Positions 26,676-36,901 are shown, numbered from the stretch's first letter. The stretch is 64,000 nucleotides of DNA from an uncultured Lachnospiraceae bacterium (GCA_910585625.1 CAJUFQ010000007.1:1-64000), one strand, 5' to 3'. Numbers and translations: made by a program. Notes: generated by a model not told the origin, from the letters alone.

Positions 26676-28931
26676 ATGGAAAGAAAATTTTATCAGAATA
26701 AAAGAAATTACATATTATGCCTAATCTTTTTGATTTTGGCGTTTTTGGTAACATGGTTTGTACGTGTTGTCAGTTCGGAACAGGTGATTATGGAATACAG
26801 TGACGAATTTGTCGCGTTGGCGGAACTTCCTTCGCAGCTGAGCTTTACATATTTTGGGGAGGAAGAGTGGGAAGAGAAGTTAAAAGACCTGTTCCATAAG
26901 AAACGCCTGGACGGCAAGCTGACATATGGCAAGCTGGAAGCGTTGCTGGAACAGCTTTCTGTCGGGGAGTACATGACATATGAGAACGGTTTTTTCTGGA
27001 AAGCGGTGCCACGCGCCCAGTGGGATGGTATCTATGGGCAGATTTTGGATCTGCTGGATGCATCGGAAAAGGTTTCAGCTGTTAACCTGGTGTTCCTGGC
27101 CGAAGATGGGGCAGACACAACGCAGGGACGCCTGACGCAGGAAGGGTATTATCCGGTGGCGGATGGAGTGAATTATTTTGGGCATTACGATATGTTCCGG
27201 GTGTATGTGTTGGATGGAAGGATTATCGGTATCAGCGGAGAATGTGGGGAAGAGCTGACCTTAGAGAATGCTTTTATACATAAGGCGCAGGAGGGCAAGG
27301 CTGAAATTCTCTATGAGGGACAGACGATTTCCCTGGATATTGCAGGATTGGATGAGAATATCACAGACACCATCTGTGATATCAAATGGAAAGACTGTAA
27401 AGTGACAGGCATCTATAAAAAAGAAGATAAGATTACCGGGTCAGTCCTCAGTTTTGGCGAGGGGAAGATTGAGATTTCAGGCTACGGGACGTTAGATTAT
27501 AGCGGCAGGCTGAAAATATATAAAACATATGGGACGGTGGAAGAGCTGGATGAGTCGAAGCTTGTGATTGGAAACCTCAAAGCAGATTTCGTGGTCGCGA
27601 AAAAACAGGTCTGCGGGGTAATCCTTCAGGAGCCTGCGACGATAGAGAATATCCGCGTGCTGCTCCTGAACGGGGAAGGAGGGGATTATCATGAGAATCC
27701 AATCCTGGTAGCAGATGCAGACGGGACTGTTACGGCAGGAGATAACGGGAAGCCCATCCAGGCAGGACGGACGGTAAAACCGGCAGAGCTGCTTGGTGAA
27801 AGTGTAGATTATGTGAAGATTGAACTGGAGGATGAAGCAGGGAGGATTTATTTCTCTGACGAAGCAGACGAACACAAGTCTCTGGGATACCGCGGGACCT
27901 TGGAAATCCGCAAGTACCCGGAAGGGTATGGCGTAGTCAATGAACTTCCGTTGGAAAAGTACCTTTATGGGGTAGTGCCCAGCGAGATGCCGGCCACGTA
28001 TGAACGGGATGCGCTCTGCACGCAAGCAGTCTGCGCCCGCAGCTATGCCTGCATTCAGCTTATGCGCGGGGATTATGCAGCTCTCGGCGCGCATGTGAAT
28101 GACAGCACCAGCTACCAGGTATACAACAAGCAGGCGGAGGATGAGAAGACGAACCTTGCCGTTGAAGATACCGTGGGGGAGGTCATCAAATATCAGGGAG
28201 AAATCGCAGAGGCCTATTTCTTTTCCACATCCTGCGGCTATTCCGGGGATCTGGATGTGTGGAATGAACAGGCGCAGGAAGTTCAAGGATATCTGCAGGG
28301 GGTTTCTTTGCTTACCGATGGCAGCGAGCCAGATATCTCCAATGAAGAGAAGTTCGAAGAGTTTATAAAAAACCGGGATATAGAAGCTTATGACAGTGAA
28401 AGCGCTTATTTCCGCTGGACGGCAAAATTGTCGCTGAAGGAGAAGGTGAAAGAAGTTAATACGGTGATTGCATCACGTTTCGAAGCCAACGCCCAGAATA
28501 TACGAATTACAAAGGCAGACGGCACAGATGGCGTGGGGGCAGACCTGGAAGGGTTTGGCGCGCCGCAGCAGATTGCCGTGGAGCAACGGTGTGCCAGTGG
28601 TGCGGTAAAGCAGCTGAAGATTTCTTATGAGCAAGGCAGCGTGACGCTGTACTCAGAATATAACGTGCGTTCCGTGCTTGGCGCTGCTGTGACTGAGGTA
28701 ATGGATAAGAATGGGCAGCCGGTTGACATGGCCTTATTGCCCAGCGCCTATTGTTCCATAATCCCGGCGGAGGAAGGGTTTGCGGTATACGGAGGCGGAT
28801 ATGGGCATGGGATTGGCATGAGCCAGAATGGCGCAAATGGAATGGCAAAGGCAGGCATGAGTTATGTAGATATCTTGATGAAGTTTTATCATGATATTGA
28901 TATTGAGAATGTATATAACGAGGATGAATGA
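26676..28931 (+). CDS. SpoIID/LytB-domain protein, long form
   Basis: 751 aa with one N-terminal membrane segment (about residues 10-30) and a large extracytoplasmic region. Residues 425-745 carry the SpoIID domain: LPLEKYLYGVVPSEMP (with the catalytic-type Glu), ALCTQAVCARSYA, SYQVYN, and a late GYGHGIGMSQNGANGMA. SpoIID family members are lytic transglycosylases acting on denuded glycan during engulfment; vegetative paralogues exist. At more than twice the length of B. subtilis SpoIID, it has a 400-residue N-terminal part of unknown fold. Its stop overlaps the next start by 4 nt (ATGA). Confidence 0.88.
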   Translation: MERKFYQNKRNYILCLIFLILAFLVTWFVRVVSSEQVIMEYSDEFVALAELPSQLSFTYFGEEEWEEKLKDLFHKKRLDGKLTYGKLEALLEQLSVGEYMTYENGFFWKAVPRAQWDGIYGQILDLLDASEKVSAVNLVFLAEDGADTTQGRLTQEGYYPVADGVNYFGHYDMFRVYVLDGRIIGISGECGEELTLENAFIHKAQEGKAEILYEGQTISLDIAGLDENITDTICDIKWKDCKVTGIYKKEDKITGSVLSFGEGKIEISGYGTLDYSGRLKIYKTYGTVEELDESKLVIGNLKADFVVAKKQVCGVILQEPATIENIRVLLLNGEGGDYHENPILVADADGTVTAGDNGKPIQAGRTVKPAELLGESVDYVKIELEDEAGRIYFSDEADEHKSLGYRGTLEIRKYPEGYGVVNELPLEKYLYGVVPSEMPATYERDALCTQAVCARSYACIQLMRGDYAALGAHVNDSTSYQVYNKQAEDEKTNLAVEDTVGEVIKYQGEIAEAYFFSTSCGYSGDLDVWNEQAQEVQGYLQGVSLLTDGSEPDISNEEKFEEFIKNRDIEAYDSESAYFRWTAKLSLKEKVKEVNTVIASRFEANAQNIRITKADGTDGVGADLEGFGAPQQIAVEQRCASGAVKQLKISYEQGSVTLYSEYNVRSVLGAAVTEVMDKNGQPVDMALLPSAYCSIIPAEEGFAVYGGGYGHGIGMSQNGANGMAKAGMSYVDILMKFYHDIDIENVYNEDE

Positions 28932-29758
28932 TGATTTGGAAAATTTTTGTGGGGACGCGCGCATTTGTGAAGAAATGTAAAAAGGATAATATCAGTGCAT
29001 TTGCCGCACAGTCCGCATTTTTTATAGTGCTGTCCCTGATACCATTTATTATGCTGTTTATCTCGTTGGTTCAGTATACGCCGGTGACGGAAGGGATGAT
29101 CCTTAGCATGGTCAACCGTGTCATGCCCACGTATATATCCCCCTTCCTGATTGGCATTATCCATGAAATGTTTAATAATTCTATCGGACTGGTGTCTGTG
29201 ACTGCCGTAGTGGCAGTGTGGTCTGCGGCTAAAGGCATCCAGTATCTGATGAACGGGCTGAACAGCGTTTATGACATCGAGGAGACCAGGAACTGGGTAT
29301 TCCTGCGGTTTCGGGCAAGCCTTTATACCCTGATTCTGGTGGTAGCCATTGTGGCATCCCTGACGTTAATGGTATTTGGCAACAGCCTTCAGTACCTGAT
29401 AGTCCAATACCTTCCGATTGTGGCGCACATCACGCAGGGGATTTTAAAACTTCGTTCCCTGATTCTTCTGGCAATCCTGGTCTTGTTTTTTGCAGTGCTT
29501 TTTAAAATGCTGCCGAACCGCAAAGCATCATTCCGAAGCCAGATGCCGGGAAGCGCCATGGCGGCGGTAGGCTGGGCGCTCCTGTCATTCGGGATTTCGG
29601 TCTATGTGGATTATTTCCATGGGTTTTCCATGTATGGCAGCCTGACGACAATCATCTTAGTGATGTTGTGGCTGTATTTCGGAATTTATATTCTGCTGGT
29701 GTGCGCAGAATTCAACAGCATCTATGAGGAATACTGGAAGAAGCGGACGGATGGCTGA
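28928..29758 (+). CDS. YihY/BrkB-family inner membrane protein
   Basis: A polytopic membrane protein of 276 aa with about six hydrophobic helices. Features typical of the YihY/UPF0761 family are AFAAQSAFFIVLSLIPF (residues 24-40), a central KGIQYLMNGLNSVYD, and LWLYFGIYILLVCAEFNSIYEE near the end. No enzymatic function is established for the family. Start codon overlaps the SpoIID-like stop, so the two are cotranslated and may cooperate at the envelope. Start ATG28928 is followed by a second ATG at 28931. Confidence 0.9.
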   Translation: MMIWKIFVGTRAFVKKCKKDNISAFAAQSAFFIVLSLIPFIMLFISLVQYTPVTEGMILSMVNRVMPTYISPFLIGIIHEMFNNSIGLVSVTAVVAVWSAAKGIQYLMNGLNSVYDIEETRNWVFLRFRASLYTLILVVAIVASLTLMVFGNSLQYLIVQYLPIVAHITQGILKLRSLILLAILVLFFAVLFKMLPNRKASFRSQMPGSAMAAVGWALLSFGISVYVDYFHGFSMYGSLTTIILVMLWLYFGIYILLVCAEFNSIYEEYWKKRTDG

Positions 29759-29839
29759 CGGTAAGAGCTGATGTTGTCTAAATAATATGTCTGTGCCGGC
29801 TCAACGGACGCTAAAAATGATTATTACAGCAAAAAAGAC

Positions 29840-29868
29840 TTGCAGTTTGCAAAAACTCATGTTAGAAT
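29840..29868 (+). promoter_or_regulatory. Promoter of the pheST T-box transcript
   Basis: TTGCAG (29840-29845), 17-bp spacer, TAGAAT (29863-29868). Confidence 0.65.
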
Positions 29869-29874
29869 AATAGC

Positions 29875-30198
29875 CGAATATTATAAAAGGCGAAGAAGGT
29901 GTATCGTGTGCCAGCATATCTGTAATTCTCAGATGGAAATGTGCCGGCACGTCAGTAGAGAACTGTACTGCTTACAGAGAGAGAGGATCGTCGGCTGCAA
30001 GTCCGCTCAGAAAAGGCAGAGCTTGAAATTCTCACCGGAGCTGCATATCTGAACATGGCTTTCAGCAGAGAGATTCCAGTAGGATGTGACGTGTTTGCTC
30101 GTTACGCAAAAGTAAGTGCCCAAGAAATGTGTTCTTGGGAATCTGGGTGGTACCGCGGAAGATTTCGTCCCTATGCTTAAGCATAGGGGCTTTTTTCA
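29875..30198 (+). promoter_or_regulatory. T-box riboswitch upstream of pheST
   Basis: Senses uncharged tRNA and permits read-through when phenylalanine is scarce. The diagnostic T-box sequence GGGTGGTACCGCGG is at 30145-30158; a stem III hairpin (CCCAAGAA/TTCTTGGG, 30119-30139) precedes it, and an AGAGAGAG stem I element lies near 29980. The likely specifier is TTC (Phe) at 30029-30031 within GAAATTCTCACC, chosen partly because the downstream genes are pheST. About 95 nt of extra structured leader seems to precede stem I. Confidence 0.93.
30169..30196 (+). terminator. T-box regulated terminator
   Basis: CCCTATGC TTAA GCATAGGG (30169-30188) followed by GC and T6 (30191-30196): an intrinsic terminator whose left side can instead pair with the T-box motif. 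Confidence 0.93.
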
Positions 30199-30411
30199 TT
30201 TTATAGGATTCGGGTGTTAAAAGGTGGGATAAAAAATAAATTGTGCAAAATGACGATAAAAATTTTAAAAGCCACCTTTTGATACTTGAATCTTTATAGG
30301 AAAGACCTTGTCACGCGAAAGAGTGAAAGTATCTTTCTGATTACAAAGAACAATATGCGGACTTATCCGCTTTGTTATATATTTTAGTTTAGGAAACAGA
30401 TGGAGGGCATT

Positions 30412-31431
30412 ATGAAAGAGAAATTGGAACAGATTAAAGCGGATGCATTACGCGAAATCCAAAATTCTGACGGACTTGCAAAATTAAATGACGTCAGGGT
30501 TGCATTCCTGGGCAAGAAAGGTGAGCTTACTGCCGTACTCAAGAGCATGAAAGATGTGCTGCCAGAGGAACGCCCGGTGGTGGGACAGTTGGTGAATGAG
30601 ACCCGGGAGAGCATCGAGAAGCTCATTGAGGAGACGAAGGCCAAGCTGGAGGCGGCAGAACGGGATATGCGGCTGAAACAGGAGGTCATTGACGTGACGC
30701 TCCCTGCAAAAAAACATAAAATTGGACACCGCCATCCCAATACCATCGCTCTGGAGGAAGTGGAAAATATTTTTATCGGCATGGGCTATGAGGTTGTGGA
30801 AGGGCCGGAAGTGGAATACGATTATTATAATTTTGAGGCGTTGAATATCCCGGCAAACCATCCGGCAAAGGATGAACAGGACACATTTTACATCAATGAA
30901 GAGATTGTGCTGCGTACCCAGACGTCTCCGGTGCAAGTGCGTGAGATGGAAAAGGGTAAGCTGCCAATCCGCATGATTGCTCCGGGACGTGTGTTCCGTT
31001 CTGATGAGGTGGACGCCACGCACTCCCCGTCTTTTCACCAGATTGAAGGGTTGGTGGTAGATAAGAACATTACATTTGCAGATCTCAAAGGTACGCTTGC
31101 TGAATTTGCAAAGGAGCTGTTCGGAGAGGACACCAAAGTCAAGTTCCGCCCCCATCATTTCCCGTTCACGGAGCCGAGCGCAGAAGTGGATGTGACTTGC
31201 TTTAAGTGCGGCGGCAAGGGATGCCGCTTCTGCAAAGGATCTGGCTGGATAGAAATTCTTGGCTGCGGCATGGTGCATCCGAGGGTGCTTAAGATGAGCG
31301 GCATCAATCCGGAAGAGTACACGGGATTTGCCTTTGGCGTAGGGCTGGAGCGTATTGCACTGCTCAAATATGAGATTGACGATATGCGCTTGCTATATGA
31401 GAATGACGACCGCTTCCTGGAGCAGTTTTAA
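30412..31431 (+). CDS. pheS: Phenylalanyl-tRNA synthetase alpha subunit
   Basis: Class II synthetase catalytic subunit of the (alpha-beta)2 enzyme charging tRNA-Phe. 339 aa, typical. An N-terminal coiled coil is followed by the class II core with the motif-2 region (RTQTSPVQVREM, PGRVFRSDEVDATHSPSFHQIEG) and motif 3 GFAFGVGLERIALLKY. ATG30412 is 8 nt after GGAGGG; the in-frame ATG at 30400 overlaps that site and is rejected. Under T-box control and followed 47 nt later by pheT. Confidence 0.97.
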   Translation: MKEKLEQIKADALREIQNSDGLAKLNDVRVAFLGKKGELTAVLKSMKDVLPEERPVVGQLVNETRESIEKLIEETKAKLEAAERDMRLKQEVIDVTLPAKKHKIGHRHPNTIALEEVENIFIGMGYEVVEGPEVEYDYYNFEALNIPANHPAKDEQDTFYINEEIVLRTQTSPVQVREMEKGKLPIRMIAPGRVFRSDEVDATHSPSFHQIEGLVVDKNITFADLKGTLAEFAKELFGEDTKVKFRPHHFPFTEPSAEVDVTCFKCGGKGCRFCKGSGWIEILGCGMVHPRVLKMSGINPEEYTGFAFGVGLERIALLKYEIDDMRLLYENDDRFLEQF

Positions 31432-31478
31432 GCGACATAAATGCAGAGACAGATAATAGAGAAAGGATCAGATAAAAT

Positions 31479-33899
31479 ATGAATACATCATTATCATGGC
31501 TAAAAGCCTACGTTCCGGATTTGGATGTGACGGCACAGGAATATATGGATGCGATGACGCTTTCCGGTTCGAAAGTGGAAGGGTTTGAGGAATTAGACGC
31601 AGATTTGGAAAATATCGTGGTTGGACAGATTACGAAAATTGAGAAGCATCCAGATGCAGATAAACTTGTGGTATGCCAGGTAAATGTGGGCAGTGCAAAG
31701 GATGTCCAGATTGTGACCGGCGCACCGAATGTGGAGGAAGGACAGAAAGTTCCGGTTGTGCTTGACGGCGGACGCGTGGCAGGCGGGCATGACGGCAAAA
31801 AGACCCCGGGCGGCATTAAAATCAAGAAAGGCAAACTGAGGGGTGTTCCATCAAATGGCATGATGTGTTCCATCGAGGAACTCGGATCCACCAGAGAGAT
31901 GTACCCGGAGGCGCCGGAAAACGGCATTTATATTTTCGGTGATGACGTAAAGCCAGGGGAAAGCGCCATCCAGGCATTAGGGCTTGACGATGTGGTTTTT
32001 GAATATGAGATCACTTCTAACCGCGTTGATTGCTTTGGCGTGCTGGGACTGGCACGGGAGGCGGCAGCGACTTTCGGCAAGGAATTCAGGCCCCCGGCAG
32101 TGAAAGCTACCGGCAATAGTGAAGACGTTAACGATTACATCAAGGTCACGGTAAAAGACGCAGAACTTTGTCCCAGATACTGCGCCAGAGTAGTGAAGAA
32201 TATTAAACTTGCCCCTTCGCCGAAATGGATGCAGCGGCGTCTCGCCTCACAGGGTATCCGCCCCATCAACAATATCGTGGATATCACCAACTATGTGATG
32301 GAAGAATATGGGCAGCCAATGCATGCTTATGATTTGGACACGATTGCGGGCAAAGAGATTGTCGTGCGCCGTGCAGGCAAAGGTGAGAAATTCGTGACCC
32401 TTGATGGGCAGGAGCGAACCATGGACGATTCTGTGCTGATGATTTGTGACGGCGAGAAGGCCGTCGGCATTGCCGGGATTATGGGCGGGGAAAATTCCAT
32501 GATTACGGACAATGTGCAGACCATGCTCTTTGAGGCTGCTTGTTTCGATGGCACAAACATCCGCCTTTCCAGCAAGAAAGTCGGCCTGCGCACTGACGCG
32601 TCCGGCAAATTTGAAAAGGGGCTGGATCCCAACAACGCGATTGACGCCATCAACCGTGCCTGCCAGCTGATTGAGGAACTTGGAGCCGGCGAGGTCATCG
32701 GCGGCGTCGTGGATATCTACGGCAAGGTGAAAGAAGGCAGGAGGATTCCCTTTGACGCTAAGAAAGTCAACCGGCTGCTGGGGACGGATATTGCGAAAGA
32801 AGATATGATTGGCTATTTCAAGAAGATAGACCTTGCTTACGACTATGAGAAAGAGGAAGTGATAGCGCCTTCCTGGAGACAGGATTTGGAGTGCCTTGCG
32901 GACATGGCAGAGGAAGTGGCAAGATTTTATGGGTACGACAATATCCCGACCTCCCTGCCCAGCGGAGAGGCTACCACCGGCAAATTATCTTTTAAGCTGA
33001 GGGTGGAAGCAGTGGCAAGGGATACAGCGGAATTTTGCGGATTCAGCCAAGGCATGACATATTCCTTTGAGAGTCCGAAAGTGTTTGATAAATTGCTGAT
33101 TCCGCAGGACAGCGATTTGAGGAAAGCGGTCGTGATTTCCAATCCGCTGGGCGAAGATTTCAGCATCATGCGTACCATTTCCCTTAACGGGATGCTGACG
33201 TCGCTTTCTACGAATTACAATCGCAGGAATAAGAACGTTCGTCTCTATGAATTGGGGAATATTTATCTGCCCAAGCAGATACCGGTGACGGAACTTCCTG
33301 AAGAACGGATGCAGCTGACACTGGGGATGTATGGGGATGGGGATTTCTATACCATGAAAGGCGTTGTGGAAGAGTTTTTTGATAAGGCAGGGCTTCATGG
33401 TAAGGAGTCTTATGAACCCAATGCCGGTAAGCCGTTCCTGCATCCGGGCCGGCAGGCAGATATTATCTATAGTGGCAAAATGGTTGGGTATCTGGGGGAA
33501 ATCCATCCTCAGGTTGCGGATAATTATGATATCAAGGAACGTGTGTATGTGGCAGTCATCGATATGCCGGAAATCGTGTCGCTGGCAAGTTTTGACCGGA
33601 AGTACCAGGGGATTGCAAGGTTCCCGGCTGTGAGCAGGGATATCAGCATGGTGATGCCCAAAGAAATCCTTGTGGGGGAAGTGGAAAAAGTATTTGATGC
33701 CAAGGGGGGGCAGTACCTGGAGAGCTACGCGCTGTTTGATTTATACGAAGGCTCTCAGATTAAACCAGGGTTCAAGTCCGTAGCGTACTCCCTGACCTTC
33801 CGGGCGAAGGATAAGACACTGGAGGAAGCGGATTATGCGCCTGCCATGAATAAGATATTAAAATCGTTGGAAGAAATGGGCGTCGAACTTAGAAAGTAA
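31479..33899 (+). CDS. pheT: Phenylalanyl-tRNA synthetase beta subunit
   Basis: 806 aa, full length. In order: an EMAP-II-like tRNA-binding domain (about 40-150, with HPDADKLVVCQVNVG), the B3/B4 editing domain, B5, the catalytic-like core, and the C-terminal FDX-ACB anticodon-binding domain (ARFPAVSRDISMVMP onwards). It positions tRNA-Phe and hydrolyses Tyr-tRNA-Phe. ATG31479 follows AAAGGATCAG. Cotranscribed with pheS, and queA starts 8 nt after its stop. Confidence 0.97.
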   Translation: MNTSLSWLKAYVPDLDVTAQEYMDAMTLSGSKVEGFEELDADLENIVVGQITKIEKHPDADKLVVCQVNVGSAKDVQIVTGAPNVEEGQKVPVVLDGGRVAGGHDGKKTPGGIKIKKGKLRGVPSNGMMCSIEELGSTREMYPEAPENGIYIFGDDVKPGESAIQALGLDDVVFEYEITSNRVDCFGVLGLAREAAATFGKEFRPPAVKATGNSEDVNDYIKVTVKDAELCPRYCARVVKNIKLAPSPKWMQRRLASQGIRPINNIVDITNYVMEEYGQPMHAYDLDTIAGKEIVVRRAGKGEKFVTLDGQERTMDDSVLMICDGEKAVGIAGIMGGENSMITDNVQTMLFEAACFDGTNIRLSSKKVGLRTDASGKFEKGLDPNNAIDAINRACQLIEELGAGEVIGGVVDIYGKVKEGRRIPFDAKKVNRLLGTDIAKEDMIGYFKKIDLAYDYEKEEVIAPSWRQDLECLADMAEEVARFYGYDNIPTSLPSGEATTGKLSFKLRVEAVARDTAEFCGFSQGMTYSFESPKVFDKLLIPQDSDLRKAVVISNPLGEDFSIMRTISLNGMLTSLSTNYNRRNKNVRLYELGNIYLPKQIPVTELPEERMQLTLGMYGDGDFYTMKGVVEEFFDKAGLHGKESYEPNAGKPFLHPGRQADIIYSGKMVGYLGEIHPQVADNYDIKERVYVAVIDMPEIVSLASFDRKYQGIARFPAVSRDISMVMPKEILVGEVEKVFDAKGGQYLESYALFDLYEGSQIKPGFKSVAYSLTFRAKDKTLEEADYAPAMNKILKSLEEMGVELRK

Positions 33900-33907
33900 G
33901 GGTTGTT

Positions 33908-34981
33908 ATGGATGTAAAAGATTTTTATTATAATCTGCCCAAAGAGCTGATAGCCCAAGATCCGCTAAATGACCGTTCCGCTTCCCGTCTGCTGGTGCTA
34001 AGGCAAGACGGCGGGGAGATGGAACACAGGCATTTTTCTGAAATCGCTGAATATCTGGAGCCGGAAGACTGCTTGGTCATCAATAACACAAAGGTTATTC
34101 CGGCAAGGCTCTTTGGTGAAAAGATGGGCACGCAGGCCAAAATTGAGATTCTTTTGTTAAAGCGTAAGGAAAAGGACGTCTGGGAGACGCTGGTGAAACC
34201 GGGCAGGAAAGCAAAGCCCGGCACACGCATTGTATTTGGCGGCGGGCTGCTCACAGGGGAGGTCGTAGGCATCGTGGAAGAAGGCAACCGCCTGATACGC
34301 TTTGAATATGAAGGTATATTTGAAGAAATCTTAGACCAGCTGGGGCAGATGCCCCTGCCGCCCTATATTACGCATCAGCTCAAAGACAAGAACCGTTATC
34401 AGACCGTTTATGCGAAATACGACGGTTCTGCGGCGGCACCTACGGCTGGGCTTCATTTTACACCTGAGCTTCTGCAGGAAATCCGTGCCAGGGGAATTCG
34501 CATTGCGGAGGTGACATTGCATGTGGGGCTGGGTACATTCCGTCCGGTGAAGGTGGAGGACGTGCAGGAACACCATATGCATTCGGAGTATTTTGAGCTG
34601 GATGGGACAGCGGCGGAAATCATCAACGATACGAAACGCCGGGGCGGCAGGGTAATCTGCGTGGGTACTACAAGCTGCCGTACGGTGGAGTCTGCCGCCA
34701 GAATGAGGCTGGAGTCAGAGGCCCTGCCTGGCGGAGATTTTTCGGGAGAGCCGGGAATCTGGGTGCGGCCCTGCAGCGGGTGGACAGATATTTTCATTTT
34801 TCCGGGGTATCAGTTCCAGGTCATGGATGCGTTGGTCACCAATTTCCATCTGCCGGAGTCCACACTGGTCATGCTGGTGTCTGCGCTTGCAGGCAGGGAA
34901 AGGGTCTTAAGCGCCTATGAGGCGGCAGTGCAAGAAAAATATAGGTTTTTCAGTTTTGGGGATGCGATGCTGATTATATGA
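33908..34981 (+). CDS. queA: tRNA preQ1 ribosyltransferase-isomerase
   Basis: Transfers and rearranges the ribosyl group of S-adenosylmethionine to preQ1 at tRNA position 34, giving epoxyqueuosine. 357 aa, near family size. Motifs: MDVKDFYYNLPKELIAQ at the start, DRSASRLLVL, VINNTKVIPARL, GSAAAPTAGLHFT, and LVTNFHLPESTLVMLVSA. It is the third gene of a run behind pheST, and its TGA stop overlaps the first possible start of the IbrA-like gene (ATGA at 34978-34981). Confidence 0.96.
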   Translation: MDVKDFYYNLPKELIAQDPLNDRSASRLLVLRQDGGEMEHRHFSEIAEYLEPEDCLVINNTKVIPARLFGEKMGTQAKIEILLLKRKEKDVWETLVKPGRKAKPGTRIVFGGGLLTGEVVGIVEEGNRLIRFEYEGIFEEILDQLGQMPLPPYITHQLKDKNRYQTVYAKYDGSAAAPTAGLHFTPELLQEIRARGIRIAEVTLHVGLGTFRPVKVEDVQEHHMHSEYFELDGTAAEIINDTKRRGGRVICVGTTSCRTVESAARMRLESEALPGGDFSGEPGIWVRPCSGWTDIFIFPGYQFQVMDALVTNFHLPESTLVMLVSALAGRERVLSAYEAAVQEKYRFFSFGDAMLII

Positions 34982-36378
34982 CTGCCAGGCATGCCTGCTT
35001 GGCGGTGCCTGGATATTTGATGCAACTTACAAAAGAAGAACACAGAAAGAGAGACCAAGAGATGGTTCGTCAATACCAGGAAGACAATGTATATGAGGCA
35101 ACCCGGAAACGTCTTCATTATCTGTTCCGGGAATTTGAGAATATTTATGTCTCTTTCAGCGGGGGCAAAGACAGCAGCCTGCTGCTGAACCTTGTGCTTG
35201 ATTTTAAGCGCGAGCATTATCCAGACAGGGTCCTAGGCCTATTCCATCAGGATTTCGAGGCACAATATTCGCTGACCACAGAATTTGTAGAACAGACGTT
35301 TCAACGTCTGGAACAAGAGGTGGATCCTTACTGGGTCTGCCTTCCTATGGCAACTCGCACGGCAGTCAGCAGTTATGAAATGTATTGGTATCCATGGGAT
35401 GATATGAAACGGGACATCTGGGTGCGCCCTATGCCGGAGCATCCTTACGTGATAAAGCTGCCAGATCCGTTTCACCATTACCGTTATCGGATGCCCCAAG
35501 AAGACTTGGCAAAGCAGTTCGGCAGATTTTACAAGGAGCAGCATGGGAATGGAAAGACTGTGTGCCTTCTGGGCATGCGGGCAGACGAGTCGCTGCAGCG
35601 TTATAGCGGATTTCTGAACAGGAAGTATGGATATGAGGGCGAGTGCTGGATTACCAAGCAGTTCAAGGATGTCTGGTCAGCCTCGCCGCTCTACGACTGG
35701 ACGAACAGCGACGTATGGGTGGCAAACTATAAGTTCCGCTACGATTATAATAAGCTTTATGATTTATACTACAAGGCAGGGCTTAAGCCAAGCCAGATGA
35801 GAGTTGCCTCCCCATTTAACGATTATGCGAAGGACAGCCTGAATCTGTACCGGGTGATTGACCCGCAGATTTGGACGAGGCTCGTCGGCCGGGTGCAGGG
35901 CGCTAATTTCAGTTCCGTCTATGCCAAGACGAAAGCCATGGGATACCGGAGCATTTCGCTTCCCGAGGGACATACTTGGGAGTCTTACACGAAGTTCCTC
36001 TTAGATACCCTGCCAGTAAGGATACGCAATAATTATGTCAAAAAATTCCAGACGTCCATCCGCTTTTGGCATGAGACCGGCGGAGGGCTGCCGGAGGAGA
36101 CGATTCAGGAGCTGACAGAGAGGGGGTACCATATCCGTAGGAACGGAGTGTCCAATTACACGCTGAATAAGAATTCCCGGGTTGTGTTTATCGGCAAAAT
36201 CCCTGATCATACGGATGACATAAAATCTTCCAAAGACATCCCGAGCTGGAAACGGATGTGCTTCTGCATTCTGAAAAACGACCATATCTGCCGGTTTATG
36301 GGATTTGGCATATCAAGGAAGGAACAGGAACAAATCGACATCATTCGAAGAAAGTACGAGGGATTCATAAATGACTAG
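34978..36378 (+). CDS. ibrA: IbrA-like PAPS-reductase-family protein (DUF3440)
   Basis: 466 aa. The adenylyl-sulfate-type PP-loop FSGGKDSSLLLNL lies near residue 60, followed by LLGMRADESLQR, and the C-terminal region has SWKRMCFCILKND typical of DUF3440 proteins. Relatives are IbrA of E. coli (regulator of immunoglobulin-binding protein genes) and many phage or plasmid proteins paired with a ParB-like partner. Biochemical activity is not established; nucleotide pyrophosphatase or thiolation-type chemistry is expected from the PP-loop. The start may be ATG34978 (overlap with queA) or ATG35020; neither has a strong ribosome site. The stop overlaps the partner gene by 8 nt. Confidence 0.82.
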   Translation: MTARHACLAVPGYLMQLTKEEHRKRDQEMVRQYQEDNVYEATRKRLHYLFREFENIYVSFSGGKDSSLLLNLVLDFKREHYPDRVLGLFHQDFEAQYSLTTEFVEQTFQRLEQEVDPYWVCLPMATRTAVSSYEMYWYPWDDMKRDIWVRPMPEHPYVIKLPDPFHHYRYRMPQEDLAKQFGRFYKEQHGNGKTVCLLGMRADESLQRYSGFLNRKYGYEGECWITKQFKDVWSASPLYDWTNSDVWVANYKFRYDYNKLYDLYYKAGLKPSQMRVASPFNDYAKDSLNLYRVIDPQIWTRLVGRVQGANFSSVYAKTKAMGYRSISLPEGHTWESYTKFLLDTLPVRIRNNYVKKFQTSIRFWHETGGGLPEETIQELTERGYHIRRNGVSNYTLNKNSRVVFIGKIPDHTDDIKSSKDIPSWKRMCFCILKNDHICRFMGFGISRKEQEQIDIIRRKYEGFIND

Positions 36379-36901
36379 TAATTTCAAAAGCCCGGCTTAT
36401 GAAGTAATTGCTGTACCAATCGAGAAAATCGTACCCAATACATATAACCCCAATGCCGTAGCGCCGCCAGAGATGCGGCTGCTTTATGACAGCATCAAGG
36501 AGGACGGCTATACCATGCCCATAGTCTGTTACTATTCTAAGTCAAACGATAAGTATGTAATCGTGGATGGATTCCACCGCTATCGCATCATGCTGGACCA
36601 TAAAGATATTTATAAACGTGAGGAAGGAAAACTGCCAGTGACTGTTATTGACAAGCCGCTGTCTAACCGCATGGCAAGCACCATACGCCATAACCGTGCG
36701 CGCGGTTCCCATGACGTTGACCTGATGAGCAATATCGTCAAGGAGCTTCATACCATTGGGCGTTCGGATGCCTGGATTTCCAAACACATGGGCATGAGCA
36801 GGGATGAAATCCTGCGCCTCAAGCAGATTACTGGATTGACAGAGCTGTTTCGTGATGTGGAATTCGGCAAGGCGTGGAAGCCCGTGGAGGAGGAAAAATA
36901 A
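36371..36901 (+). CDS. ibrB: IbrB-like ParB-domain protein
   Basis: 176 aa with a ParB/Srx-type N-terminal domain: VPIEKIVPNTYNPN (residues 16-29), IVDGFHRYRIM (about 58-68), and a later RHNRARGSHD; the C-terminal part has a helix-turn-helix-like region (DAWISKHMGMSRDEILRLKQ). Such domains can bind CTP or nucleotides. It overlaps the IbrA-like gene by 8 nt, the standard pairing of these two families. It is encoded on the plus strand with no integrase nearby. Confidence 0.82.
   Translation: MTSNFKSPAYEVIAVPIEKIVPNTYNPNAVAPPEMRLLYDSIKEDGYTMPIVCYYSKSNDKYVIVDGFHRYRIMLDHKDIYKREEGKLPVTVIDKPLSNRMASTIRHNRARGSHDVDLMSNIVKELHTIGRSDAWISKHMGMSRDEILRLKQITGLTELFRDVEFGKAWKPVEEEK

Larger units (their letters stand above)
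29759..30411 (+). other. pheS leader region without genes
   Basis: Contains a promoter, the T-box and its terminator, and about 210 nt of AT-rich leader with an isolated 9-bp inverted repeat (30219-30227 with 30272-30280). Short open frames over the T-box are not genes. Confidence 0.7.
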